NCBI GenBank assembly: GCA_003731675.1
Contig: RCNQ01000059.1
Location: 1-9,980 of the forward strand
Direction of reading: 5' to 3'
DNA from: Bacteroidetes/Chlorobi group bacterium ChocPot_Mid
Lineage (GTDB): Bacteria > Bacteroidota > Ignavibacteria > Kapaibacteriales > UBA2268
DNA: 9,980 nt
A program made the translations under genes and the position numbers. Shown one piece after another: positions 1 to 6,441 of the stretch (position 1 is the first letter of the stretch; each line of letters begins with the position of its first letter). A model generated the notes under the pieces. The model did no database searches, was not told where the DNA came from, and saw nothing but the letters and a program-made list of their open reading frames with translations.

Positions 1-70
1 AATCTATTTATTAATCTTTTTTGCATTCATTTTTCCCAAATTTATTTCTAATATATATAAACAAAATTCT

Positions 71-823
71 CTAATCAATTTTTATGCCAAGTCTTACCAA
101 TCCCACCTTAGCATAATTAGAAAATTCAGATAATTTATCCTTGGCTATTATCTCCTTGTATATCTTTGCAGCCGTTTCTTTCTCACCTTTTTGCTCGTAA
201 GCCCTTGCCGCATAATAATTATACCGAGTCTTTGTACCATCTGATACTGCTAACTCAGCCGCTTGTGAATAATAATCTGCCGATTTATCAAATTTTTTCA
301 GCAATTCATAGCTCGCTCCCAATCCAGCATAAGCACCTGTTAAAACAACTTTCGAATCCGAACCAGTGGCAATCTCAAAATATTCAATAGCTTCCTCCGC
401 CTTGCTTAACGCCAAATATGATGAACCTGCATACAAAGCCGCAAGCTTTCCTTGGTCTGTCCCTTCATATTTTTCAACGATTTCCATCAATCCAATCACC
501 CTCTCACCTCTTACCTGTGCTGACGAATCACCAAAAAGTGCCTTCTTATAATCAGGAGCATCGTAATACGGCAGTATCCTTGTCAAAGCTACCATTGCCT
601 TTTCCCTGTCCTCTGCTGATTTGTCATCAAGATAGCCCTTCAGGAAAAACCCAAGCGTTACCAACACAATTAAACCCAATAAACTATAGCTAATTACTTT
701 GCTGTTCTCATAAATAAATTGCTGAGCCCGTACAATCAAATTCTCCTGCGGCTCAACTCCCCCCTTGTCTTTCGACTTGGAAATCTTATCTTCTTTACCC
801 TTTTTTTCTTCTAAATTTGCCAT
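71..823 (-). CDS. Membrane-anchored TPR protein (YfgM-like architecture)
   Basis: A 250-residue protein. A Lys/Glu-rich N-terminal tail (about residues 1-40, probably cytoplasmic) is followed by one strongly hydrophobic segment (about 43-63, SYSLLGLIVLVTLGFFL) and then a helical region with tetratricopeptide-like repeats near 127-155, 163-192 and 200-228. Recognisable TPR patterns include AALYAGSSYLALSKAEEAIEYF and YNYYAARAYEQKGEKETAAKIY. The order (charged tail, single anchor, extracytoplasmic TPR domain) resembles YfgM/UPF0070 proteins, which bind the Sec translocon and periplasmic chaperones in proteobacteria. That is only an architectural likeness, and general protein-protein scaffolding is the safer reading. 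The ATG at 823 is the only sensible start; no good Shine-Dalgarno site precedes it. The gene lies 54 nt downstream of tRNA-Arg on the same strand with no terminator visible between them, so readthrough from the tRNA promoter is possible. Confidence 0.85.
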   Translation of the reverse strand: MANLEEKKGKEDKISKSKDKGGVEPQENLIVRAQQFIYENSKVISYSLLGLIVLVTLGFFLKGYLDDKSAEDREKAMVALTRILPYYDAPDYKKALFGDSSAQVRGERVIGLMEIVEKYEGTDQGKLAALYAGSSYLALSKAEEAIEYFEIATGSDSKVVLTGAYAGLGASYELLKKFDKSADYYSQAAELAVSDGTKTRYNYYAARAYEQKGEKETAAKIYKEIIAKDKLSEFSNYAKVGLVRLGIKID

Positions 824-877
824 TTATTTTATCAATCTCTAAAAATCTTTATTTTCCCTTTGTCTTTTCTTCCTTCG

Positions 878-951
878 CACGCCCGAAGGGAATCGAACCC
901 CCAGCCTTTGGAACCGGAATCCAACACTCTATCCAGTTGAGCTACGGGCGC
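878..951 (-). tRNA. tRNA-Arg (anticodon CCG)
   Basis: The reverse complement folds as a complete 74-nt cloverleaf. The acceptor is GCGCCCG paired with CGGGCGT (one G-U pair). The D stem is GCTC/GAGT with a loop containing the conserved GG. The anticodon stem is TTGGA/TCCAA around the loop TTCCGGT, giving anticodon CCG (arginine, codon CGG). The variable loop is 5 nt, and the T arm is GGGGG/CCCTT around TTCGATT. The discriminator base is G. The 3' CCA is not encoded (the next bases are CGA), so it must be added after transcription. A short minus-strand reading frame across this locus, with the peptide VAQLDRVLDSGSKGW, is the familiar spurious translation of a tRNA gene. Confidence 0.97.
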
Positions 952-953
952 TT

Positions 954-978
954 TTCGCAAAAAGACTTTTTTCGCGAA
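954..978 (-). other. A/T-rich hairpin in the tRNA-Arg leader
   Basis: Inverted arms TTCGC (954-958) and GCGAA (974-978) enclose an A5 run and a T6 run that can also pair, with one unpaired base. The resulting stem has about ten pairs and lies between the tRNA -7 box and the mature tRNA 5' end, so much of it would be in the primary transcript leader removed by RNase P. Its function is unknown; it could also form as a DNA dyad at the start site. Confidence 0.4.
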
Positions 979-980
979 TA

Positions 981-1010
981 CAAATTTACCAAACAAAAGA
1001 ATACCTGCAA
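981..1010 (-). promoter_or_regulatory. Bacteroidota-type promoter for tRNA-Arg
   Basis: On the minus strand, TTG (1010-1008), a 19-nt spacer and TAAATTTG (988-981) match the Bacteroidota primary sigma factor consensus (TTTG/TTG, about 19 nt, TAnnTTTG) exactly at the -7 box. Transcription would begin near 974-977, giving a leader of about 25 nt before the tRNA 5' end at 951. The assignment rests on consensus match, spacing and position; no start site has been measured. Confidence 0.65.
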
Positions 1011-1035
1011 TAAAAAAATACACTTTTTGCAGGTA
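1002..1035 (-). terminator. Possible terminator of the E1 gene
   Basis: Perfect 9-bp inverted arms (1002-1010 and 1027-1035, TACCTGCAA/TTGCAGGTA) are separated by a 16-nt A/T-rich loop that could add A-T pairs. Read on the minus strand, it lies about 120 nt after the E1 stop codon and is followed by the T-rich stretch TTCTTTTGTTTGG. The long loop and interrupted T tract make it an imperfect intrinsic terminator. Its distal arm contains the -33 TTG of the tRNA promoter, so the two signals share bases. Confidence 0.4.
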
Positions 1036-1155
1036 ATTCTATATATAGATATATTTTTTTATATCATTTTATCAATTTGTGTCAAGTTTATTCCACACTT
1101 TTTGCCTTTCATTAAAACTCTTTCATAAAGTGTTAGCTTTTTTCCACAATCAATG

Positions 1156-3354
1156 TTAATACTGATAAACTTTCCTGACACTCTCTATTATATCATTCTT
1201 ATTAAGCAATATCTCATCTTCATAGCTTTTTGCAAAGCCGACCGGCGTGTCTTTTGAGCATACTCTAAGTATCGGTGCATCAAGATAGTTAAACATTTCA
1301 CTTGAGATTTCCGACACTATCTCTCCTCCAAATCCCCCTGTCTTCTTATCTTCATGCACAACAAGCACTCTGTTCGTTTTCATTACACTTTTTCTGACAA
1401 TTTCCTTATCCCAAGGTATTAATGAACGCAAGTCTATTATTTCAACAGAGATACCTTCTTTTTCAAGTTCTTTTGCTGCAAGTAAACTCAAGTGCACTCC
1501 CGAACCATAACTTACTATCGAAACATCTTTGCCTTCCCTTCTGACTTTCCCTTTTCCAAAAGGTACTATATGCTCAGCTCCAGGCATATATGTGGACGCC
1601 TGCTTAAAATTATACAAAAATTTCGGCTCAAGATACATCGTTACACCTCTCGACCTCATTGCGTTTCGCATCAAGCCCAGAGCATCATCTGCAAACGCAG
1701 GACTAACAATCCTTATGCCCGGTAATGTTGTAAATGTACCCTCAAGATTTTGTGAATGATAGATGCCTCCCTGTATATATCCCCCACTGGCAAGTCGTAT
1801 GACTGCATTGGGTGTGAACTGTCCTTTTGTTCTCCAATACTCGTGTGAATGCTCTACCAACTGGTCCATTGCAGGCCAAAAGTAGTCTGCAAACTCTGCC
1901 CCTTCGATTACTACCCAAATATCCTTGCTGAACCTGCAAAAACCATTTGCTGTTCCTACAATGTTGTTCTCTGCTATCGGTGAGTTGAACACCCTTTCGT
2001 TACCAAATTCATCCAGCAACCCTTTACATACATTGAATACCCCCTGCTTTTGCTTAGAAGCCACGTCCTGTCCCCATAAAAATGTATTCGGGTTACGTCT
2101 GAACTCTTCTTTCAAACCAAGATTAATTCCCTGCAAGTATGATATCACCTCATCTCCTTCCTTGCCTTCTCTTTCTGTATCATCTTCTGGTTTCACATAA
2201 GGTTCCGGCAAAACGAACTGATTATATGACTTCCCGTTTGCATTTGGCATTTTCTCAACCTTATCTGCCATTTCAAAAATATAATCCTGATTTTCCTTCT
2301 CTAACTTAAGCAACTCTTCTTCGCTAATCAACCCGTTTTCCAATAAAGTAAACCTCAACTGCAACATCGGGTCTCTTCTCATTGATTCTGCTATCTCGTC
2401 ATCTGTCCTGTAAAGCATGTGCGGGTCTGAATTGGAATGTGCCCCTATTCTGTCGCAATCTGCGTGAACCAAAGCCGGTCCTTTGCCGGAAAGCACATAT
2501 TCTCTGGCTTCTACAAGTGTATTAAATGAATTAAAAGGACATCTGCCGTTGCAGTTGAATATCATCAAATTCTTCATCCCGCTGTAATTATCCGATATCT
2601 GAGCATTAGCTGTCTGCTCCCATACCGGCACTGAAATTCCATACTTATTATTTTGAATCACAAATATCACAGGCAACTTCTCCAACGTCGCACAATTCAC
2701 TGCCTCCCAAAAATACCCTTCCGAACAGGCAGACTCACCACTCGAATAAATTGCAATTGCATCGCTTTTATACTTCTTGATTGCCCTTGCAACTCCTGCC
2801 GCATGCTGTGCATGATTCCCCGTACAGGACGATACATTTTGTATCCCAATCGAAGGTTTCGCAAAATGATTGCTCATATGCCTTCCACCACCTGCTACAT
2901 CATCTTCCTTGCTCAAACCATTGAGCAAAATTTCCTCTACTGTTATGCCCGATGAAAGAGAAGTGAGCATATCCCGATAGTAAGGAAACAAAAAATCCTT
3001 GCCCTGTCTGAATATCTTACCAATAGCAAGCTGTATCCCGTCATGCCCGGCAAAAGGTGCGTGATAAGACCAACCCTTAGCCATTTTAACATATAAACCC
3101 GCTTTATCGTCCAGTCTTCGTCCAAGATGAATTTCCTTGTACCATTGAATCATTGTTTCCTTCGTAAAGTTTCTTCCGTCGAAAGGACAATTCAAAATTA
3201 TCTCCCGTTCAACTCCCATGAAATTCATCTTCACATGACGAGGTTCCAGGTAGTAATTCAACACCTTTCCGACAGGTTCATCAGTCTTAGGTTCGGCACT
3301 GCTTTTTGATTTGGTTGGTTTTGATTTATTCACATTTGTAATTTTCTTTGCCAT
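1156..3354 (-). CDS. Fused alpha-beta 2-oxoacid dehydrogenase E1, branched-chain type
   Basis: A 732-residue thiamine-diphosphate enzyme that would decarboxylate a 2-oxoacid, probably branched-chain 2-oxoisovalerate, and transfer the acyl group to lipoylated E2. An E1-alpha-like half (about 40-385) and an E1-beta-like half (about 400-732, ending in a transketolase C-terminal domain from about 605) are joined by an acidic linker. The ThDP/Mg site is seen as GES (206-208, where many relatives have GDG) and N235-N236. The Glu in this motif also occurs in the branched-chain E1 alpha subunit (GEG). The HSNSD loop (306-310) corresponds to its HSTSD. In the beta half, E462 (SPIAENN) and H533 (YHSQ) match catalytic positions. 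Residues 1-28 are a Lys/Ser-rich tail. GAGG 5 nt upstream supports the ATG at 3354. No E2 or E3 gene is in the window. Pyruvate as substrate cannot be excluded. Confidence 0.9.
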   Translation of the reverse strand: MAKKITNVNKSKPTKSKSSAEPKTDEPVGKVLNYYLEPRHVKMNFMGVEREIILNCPFDGRNFTKETMIQWYKEIHLGRRLDDKAGLYVKMAKGWSYHAPFAGHDGIQLAIGKIFRQGKDFLFPYYRDMLTSLSSGITVEEILLNGLSKEDDVAGGGRHMSNHFAKPSIGIQNVSSCTGNHAQHAAGVARAIKKYKSDAIAIYSSGESACSEGYFWEAVNCATLEKLPVIFVIQNNKYGISVPVWEQTANAQISDNYSGMKNLMIFNCNGRCPFNSFNTLVEAREYVLSGKGPALVHADCDRIGAHSNSDPHMLYRTDDEIAESMRRDPMLQLRFTLLENGLISEEELLKLEKENQDYIFEMADKVEKMPNANGKSYNQFVLPEPYVKPEDDTEREGKEGDEVISYLQGINLGLKEEFRRNPNTFLWGQDVASKQKQGVFNVCKGLLDEFGNERVFNSPIAENNIVGTANGFCRFSKDIWVVIEGAEFADYFWPAMDQLVEHSHEYWRTKGQFTPNAVIRLASGGYIQGGIYHSQNLEGTFTTLPGIRIVSPAFADDALGLMRNAMRSRGVTMYLEPKFLYNFKQASTYMPGAEHIVPFGKGKVRREGKDVSIVSYGSGVHLSLLAAKELEKEGISVEIIDLRSLIPWDKEIVRKSVMKTNRVLVVHEDKKTGGFGGEIVSEISSEMFNYLDAPILRVCSKDTPVGFAKSYEDEILLNKNDIIESVRKVYQY

Positions 3355-3478
3355 ATCAACCTCACAATTCTTTTCATAAAATATAAGCTTTAATAAACGA
3401 ACATAAATTTATTTTAATGTAAATAATTTAATAATTAAAGCCCAATCTCATAAATCGCTAACCAAAACTCAATTAAAC

Positions 3479-3486
3479 CAAATTTA
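3479..3486 (-). promoter_or_regulatory. Candidate -7 box upstream of the E1 gene
   Basis: TAAATTTG on the minus strand is an exact TAnnTTTG match, identical to the -7 box of the tRNA gene. No TTG lies at the expected upstream spacing (an ATG is found 20 nt away), so the -33 half is weak. If used, it would give the E1 mRNA a leader of about 120 nt. Confidence 0.35.
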
Positions 3487-3505
3487 CAACGTCATAACTG
3501 TTTAT

Positions 3506-3513
3506 TCATTTTG
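3506..3513 (+). promoter_or_regulatory. Weak candidate -7 box upstream of moxR-like gene
   Basis: TCATTTTG differs at one position from TAnnTTTG. A TTTA (3483-3486) lies 19 nt upstream, where the -33 TTTG would be. It overlaps the divergent E1 promoter region, so the two directions may compete. The short leader it implies (about 25 nt) is reasonable, but both boxes are imperfect. Confidence 0.25.
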
Positions 3514-3540
3514 AAAATTATTGATTTAAGGTATAAAAAA

Positions 3541-4527
3541 ATGGTTCAACAAGGCGAAGATTTAAAGAAAGTAGAACTTCTTGCAGATGCGATTAAAAAC
3601 GTTAAAGCAGAAATTTCCAAAGTTATCATTGGTCAGCACAGCATTATCGAAAATCTGCTGATTTCACTTTTTGCAAAAGGTCACGTACTGCTTATCGGTG
3701 TTCCTGGACTTGCAAAAACGTTGCTAATAAGAACACTTGCAAAATCTTTGGATTTGAAGTACAACAGAATCCAATTTACTCCTGACTTAATGCCTGGCGA
3801 CATCACAGGTAATGACGTAATCGAACAAAACATATCCACTGGCGAAAAACAATTCCGTTTCGTCAAAGGACCAATTTTTGCAAACATTGTTCTCGCCGAC
3901 GAAATCAACAGAACTCCTCCAAAAACTCAAGCCGCCTTGCTCGAAGCTATGGAAGAACACGAAGTTACTGCCGCTGGCAATACCTACAAACTAAAAGAAC
4001 CATTTTTCGTCCTTGCCACACAAAACCCAATCGAGCAGGAAGGAACTTATCCTCTTCCTGAAGCACAACTCGACAGATTTATGTTTAATATATGGCTGGA
4101 CTATCCGAGTGAAAAAGAAGAAATGGAAATCGTAAGAACAACAACCGCAGACTATGTCCCAGATGTGAAAAAAGTTTTAGGAGCTGAAGAAATCATTATG
4201 TTTCAGGACTTAATCCGCAGAGTTCCCGTTGCAGACAACGTAATCCAATACGCTGTCAAACTCGCAAGAAGTACAAGACCTCAAAACGGAACATTACCTT
4301 TCATTAAAGATTACATCAACTACGGAGCTGGTCCAAGAGCTTCACAATATCTCATTTTAGGTGCAAAATCAAGAGCGGCTCTGCTCGGAAAATATACTCC
4401 CGATATTGATGATGTGAACGCTGTGGCTTTGCCTGTCATACGTCACAGAATGGTTACTAACTTCAATGCCGAAGCCGATAATGTCAGCACTGAAAGAATT
4501 GTTGCAATGCTACTTGAAAAATCTTAG
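3541..4527 (+). CDS. MoxR-family AAA+ ATPase
   Basis: A 328-residue cytoplasmic AAA+ ATPase of the MoxR family, whose members act as chaperone-like remodelers of partner complexes, often with von Willebrand A proteins. Family motifs are in order: N-terminal helix with KVIIGQ (27-32), Walker A GVPGLAKT (53-60), FTPDLMPGDITG (79-90), Walker B VLADEIN (117-123), the segment PPKTQAALLEAMEE, sensor 1 ATQNP (159-163), arginine-finger region EAQLDRF (174-180) and lid GPRAS (264-268). Length is normal for the family. The frame opens at a TTG at 3511, but the ATG at 3541 is preferred because AAGG lies 9 nt upstream and family homology begins there. The DUF58 and VWA genes that usually follow moxR are absent: the next gene is convergent and starts from the other side. 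Confidence 0.93.
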   Translation: MVQQGEDLKKVELLADAIKNVKAEISKVIIGQHSIIENLLISLFAKGHVLLIGVPGLAKTLLIRTLAKSLDLKYNRIQFTPDLMPGDITGNDVIEQNISTGEKQFRFVKGPIFANIVLADEINRTPPKTQAALLEAMEEHEVTAAGNTYKLKEPFFVLATQNPIEQEGTYPLPEAQLDRFMFNIWLDYPSEKEEMEIVRTTTADYVPDVKKVLGAEEIIMFQDLIRRVPVADNVIQYAVKLARSTRPQNGTLPFIKDYINYGAGPRASQYLILGAKSRAALLGKYTPDIDDVNAVALPVIRHRMVTNFNAEADNVSTERIVAMLLEKS

Positions 4528-4548
4528 ATTGAATTAAATTAGGAAAAC

Positions 4549-5124
4549 TTATTTAAAATCAAAATAAGGCATTCTTTTTTTGAAAATAATACATTTTTTT
4601 CTGCGGTCAATCAAATCACGGAGTTCAAAAGCCATATCTTTATTAACCTCTTCCGCAATGGGTAGAACGAACTTCTCAGTTTCTTTCAAATATCTTTCCA
4701 TAAAATCGGGCTTGAAAATATCGTCATGTAAATCCGTGAGATTGCTTATTCTGTCTGCAACTTTCAAAATTTTCACCCTCACTGAACCTTCATCCTTAAT
4801 CCTTTGCAAATACACTTCCTTTGGTTCATTGGGGGCTTTAGTCATTTCACGTACAAGCTGAAGCACTTCGTAACCGTCCTGGTCAATATCAATAATTTCC
4901 TGCTGATTGTACCCTTCAATATCTTCAAGCAAATCGTGAATAAAAGATGCTTTTAAAATTATCGGGTCAACTATATGGTAATCAAGTAAAATCCCGAATG
5001 TAGCTATGGCATGTCTGAACTGATTGCCTCCGACTTTCCTCGTTACTCCTATCAATGCTGTTGCCTTCTGGATATAAGGAGCTAATCTTAATTCCACTAA
5101 TTGTGTCGTTTCATCATTGTTCAT
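4549..5124 (-). CDS. Single-domain HD protein, RelA/SpoT hydrolase-like
   Basis: A 191-residue soluble protein that is almost entirely one HD metal-dependent phosphohydrolase domain. It lines up with the (p)ppGpp hydrolase domain of Rel/SpoT: R29-K30, H38 nine residues later, H63-D64, E67-D68 (HDLLED) and D124-R125..N128 (KVADRISN). The spacings R29-H38, H63-E67-D68 and D124-N128 equal those of R44-H53, H77-E81-D82 and D144-N148 in the streptococcal Rel enzyme. The metal ligands and catalytic Glu/Asp therefore appear intact. No synthetase, TGS or ACT domain follows; the short C-terminus is basic and aromatic. It fits a small alarmone hydrolase (MESH1-like) degrading (p)ppGpp, but another nucleotide substrate is possible. 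The ATG at 5124 lacks a clear ribosome site. The gene converges on moxR with 21 nt between the stop codons. Confidence 0.82.
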   Translation of the reverse strand: MNNDETTQLVELRLAPYIQKATALIGVTRKVGGNQFRHAIATFGILLDYHIVDPIILKASFIHDLLEDIEGYNQQEIIDIDQDGYEVLQLVREMTKAPNEPKEVYLQRIKDEGSVRVKILKVADRISNLTDLHDDIFKPDFMERYLKETEKFVLPIAEEVNKDMAFELRDLIDRRKKCIIFKKRMPYFDFK

Positions 5125-5267
5125 TGTTTGACCGTTTCATTTTTTTTAATCATATATTTTTTCAATTTAGCAAAAATTAATTTAATAACATTTTAATTTT
5201 TTTAGTAACTTTTTCAACAATTCAATCGTCTCAATAAAAAAAATTTAACATAATCTGAAATTTTAAA

Positions 5268-6380
5268 ATGAATTATAAAATAAAGCTTGTAATTATTTCG
5301 ATTTTAACTCTGCTGTTTTTTGCCGACAATCTTTCCTCAAAACAGCTTTACCCGATTGCAGTTAATGACAAAGTTGGCTACATTGATTCAACAGGCAAAA
5401 TTATTATCACACCTCAATTCGAAACAATAATCCAATACTATGAATTACCTTATAAAGATAAAAAAATAAAAGCTGTCAGTTTTCCCATTAATTCTTATTT
5501 CTCCGAAGGTTTGGCAACACAAAGAAATGCCGATTACTTCTGGTTCATACCTTTGAGATACCATTTCATTATTATTGACGAAGACGGTAAGGTTATTTTA
5601 CCTGATTCGGATACTGAAATCGGTAGTTTTCACGAGGGCTTTGCTCCTTTAAGAATGCCAAAAAAACATTTCCAGTATGTTTATGATAACTACTATGGAT
5701 ACATTAATAAAAAATTTGATATTGCAATCGAACCAAAATACAAATGGGCTGGAAGATTCAAAGAAGAGCTTGCTCTCGTATTCGACGGCAAACTTTTCGG
5801 TTTCACAGATAAAAAAGATTCGCTTGCAATCCCGATTAAATTCAAGGACGCATACCATTTTTCAGAAGGTCTTGCCCTTGTATCAACAGATAAACTCTTT
5901 GGCTTCATTGATAAAACCGGAAACTTCGCAATCCCTGAGCAATTCACAAAAGCATGGAGTTTCAACGATGGTCTTGCAAGAGTCCTTTCAAACAACAAAT
6001 ATTTATTCATTGACAAAAAAGGCAATAAAGCAATTAGCCGTGAATTTGAATTCGCAAGTGATTTTTCCGAAGGACTTGCTAAAATTTTTCAAGATGGATT
6101 TTATGGCTTTATTGATAAATCAGGATTAATTGCAATTCCTGCTCAATTCAACAATGCAAATGATTTCAAAGATGGACTTTCTGCTGTGGAGGTCAATGGA
6201 AAATGGGGCTTTATTGATAAAAACGGTATTTTCGTTATCTCTCCAAAATATGATTATGCCAACAATTTCAATGGTCCTCTTGCTGAAGTCTGGATTGAAA
6301 ACCAGATGTGGTACATTAACAAAAATGAGGAAAAAGTCTCTAAAGTTTTTTGGTCTGAAAAAACTTTTTTGTGGTGGTAG
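5268..6380 (+). CDS. Exported WG-repeat protein
   Basis: A 370-residue protein with an N-terminal signal sequence (positive start, hydrophobic about 6-18, probable cleavage near 20-25), so it should be exported. The rest is WG (KWG) repeats, each roughly 'GFIDK.G..AIP..F..A..F.EGLA.V'. The (W/F/Y)GFID unit begins at residues 143, 177, 211, 245, 279, 313 and 347, an exact 34-residue spacing without a gap. An earlier unit at 36 (VGYID) and degenerate ones around 91-126 precede this array. WG repeats are predicted beta-rich binding modules whose ligands are mostly unknown. The protein ends in WW. No clear Shine-Dalgarno site or consensus promoter is seen in the AT-rich upstream gap, which it shares with the divergent HD gene. 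It may be cotranscribed with the lipoprotein gene 61 nt downstream, unless the hairpin at its 3' end terminates transcription. Confidence 0.9.
   Translation: MNYKIKLVIISILTLLFFADNLSSKQLYPIAVNDKVGYIDSTGKIIITPQFETIIQYYELPYKDKKIKAVSFPINSYFSEGLATQRNADYFWFIPLRYHFIIIDEDGKVILPDSDTEIGSFHEGFAPLRMPKKHFQYVYDNYYGYINKKFDIAIEPKYKWAGRFKEELALVFDGKLFGFTDKKDSLAIPIKFKDAYHFSEGLALVSTDKLFGFIDKTGNFAIPEQFTKAWSFNDGLARVLSNNKYLFIDKKGNKAISREFEFASDFSEGLAKIFQDGFYGFIDKSGLIAIPAQFNNANDFKDGLSAVEVNGKWGFIDKNGIFVISPKYDYANNFNGPLAEVWIENQMWYINKNEEKVSKVFWSEKTFLWW
6342..6370 (+). terminator. Terminator-like hairpin inside the 3' end of the WG gene
   Basis: Perfect 10-bp arms AAAGTTTTTT (6342-6351) and AAAAAACTTT (6358-6367) enclose the 6-nt loop GGTCTG and run into three more T residues (6368-6370). 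It lies in the last 13 codons, ending 7 nt before the stop codon begins. Only one G-C pair supports the stem, so termination may be partial. It could reduce transcription into the lipoprotein gene, or protect the mRNA 3' end. Confidence 0.4.
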
Positions 6381-6441
6381 TGAAACTTTTTCGCTTTTCA
6401 AGTGTTATTACATAATATACTGAACAAAATGGAGAAAAGTT

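Noticed and set aside
832..1023. Minus-strand reading frame of 63 codons over the tRNA region
   Set aside because: Its VAQLDRVLDSGSKGW peptide is a translated tRNA gene; the cloverleaf at 878-951 explains it.
1058..1085. Sigma70-like TTGACA-N16-TATAAA on the minus strand
   Set aside because: The match is good for E. coli-type promoters, but the surrounding signals follow the Bacteroidota pattern, the stretch is extremely AT-rich, and a hairpin lies between it and the tRNA.
3511..3540. TTG start for the MoxR gene, adding 10 residues
   Set aside because: The ATG at 3541 has AAGG at proper distance, and the extra residues are not part of the family's domain.
4521..4560. Bidirectional terminator between moxR and the HD gene
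   Set aside because: Only a near-palindrome (AATCTTAGATT) without a usable stem-loop and T tract was found.
5677..6129. 150-codon plus-strand frame inside the WG gene
   Set aside because: Out-of-frame shadow of a repetitive gene; the main frame has a signal sequence and clear WG repeats, and this frame has no family features.
5694..6380. 102-bp periodicity as a CRISPR or minisatellite
   Set aside because: The period is set at protein level (WG repeats); the DNA copies are diverged and there are no constant repeats with unique spacers.
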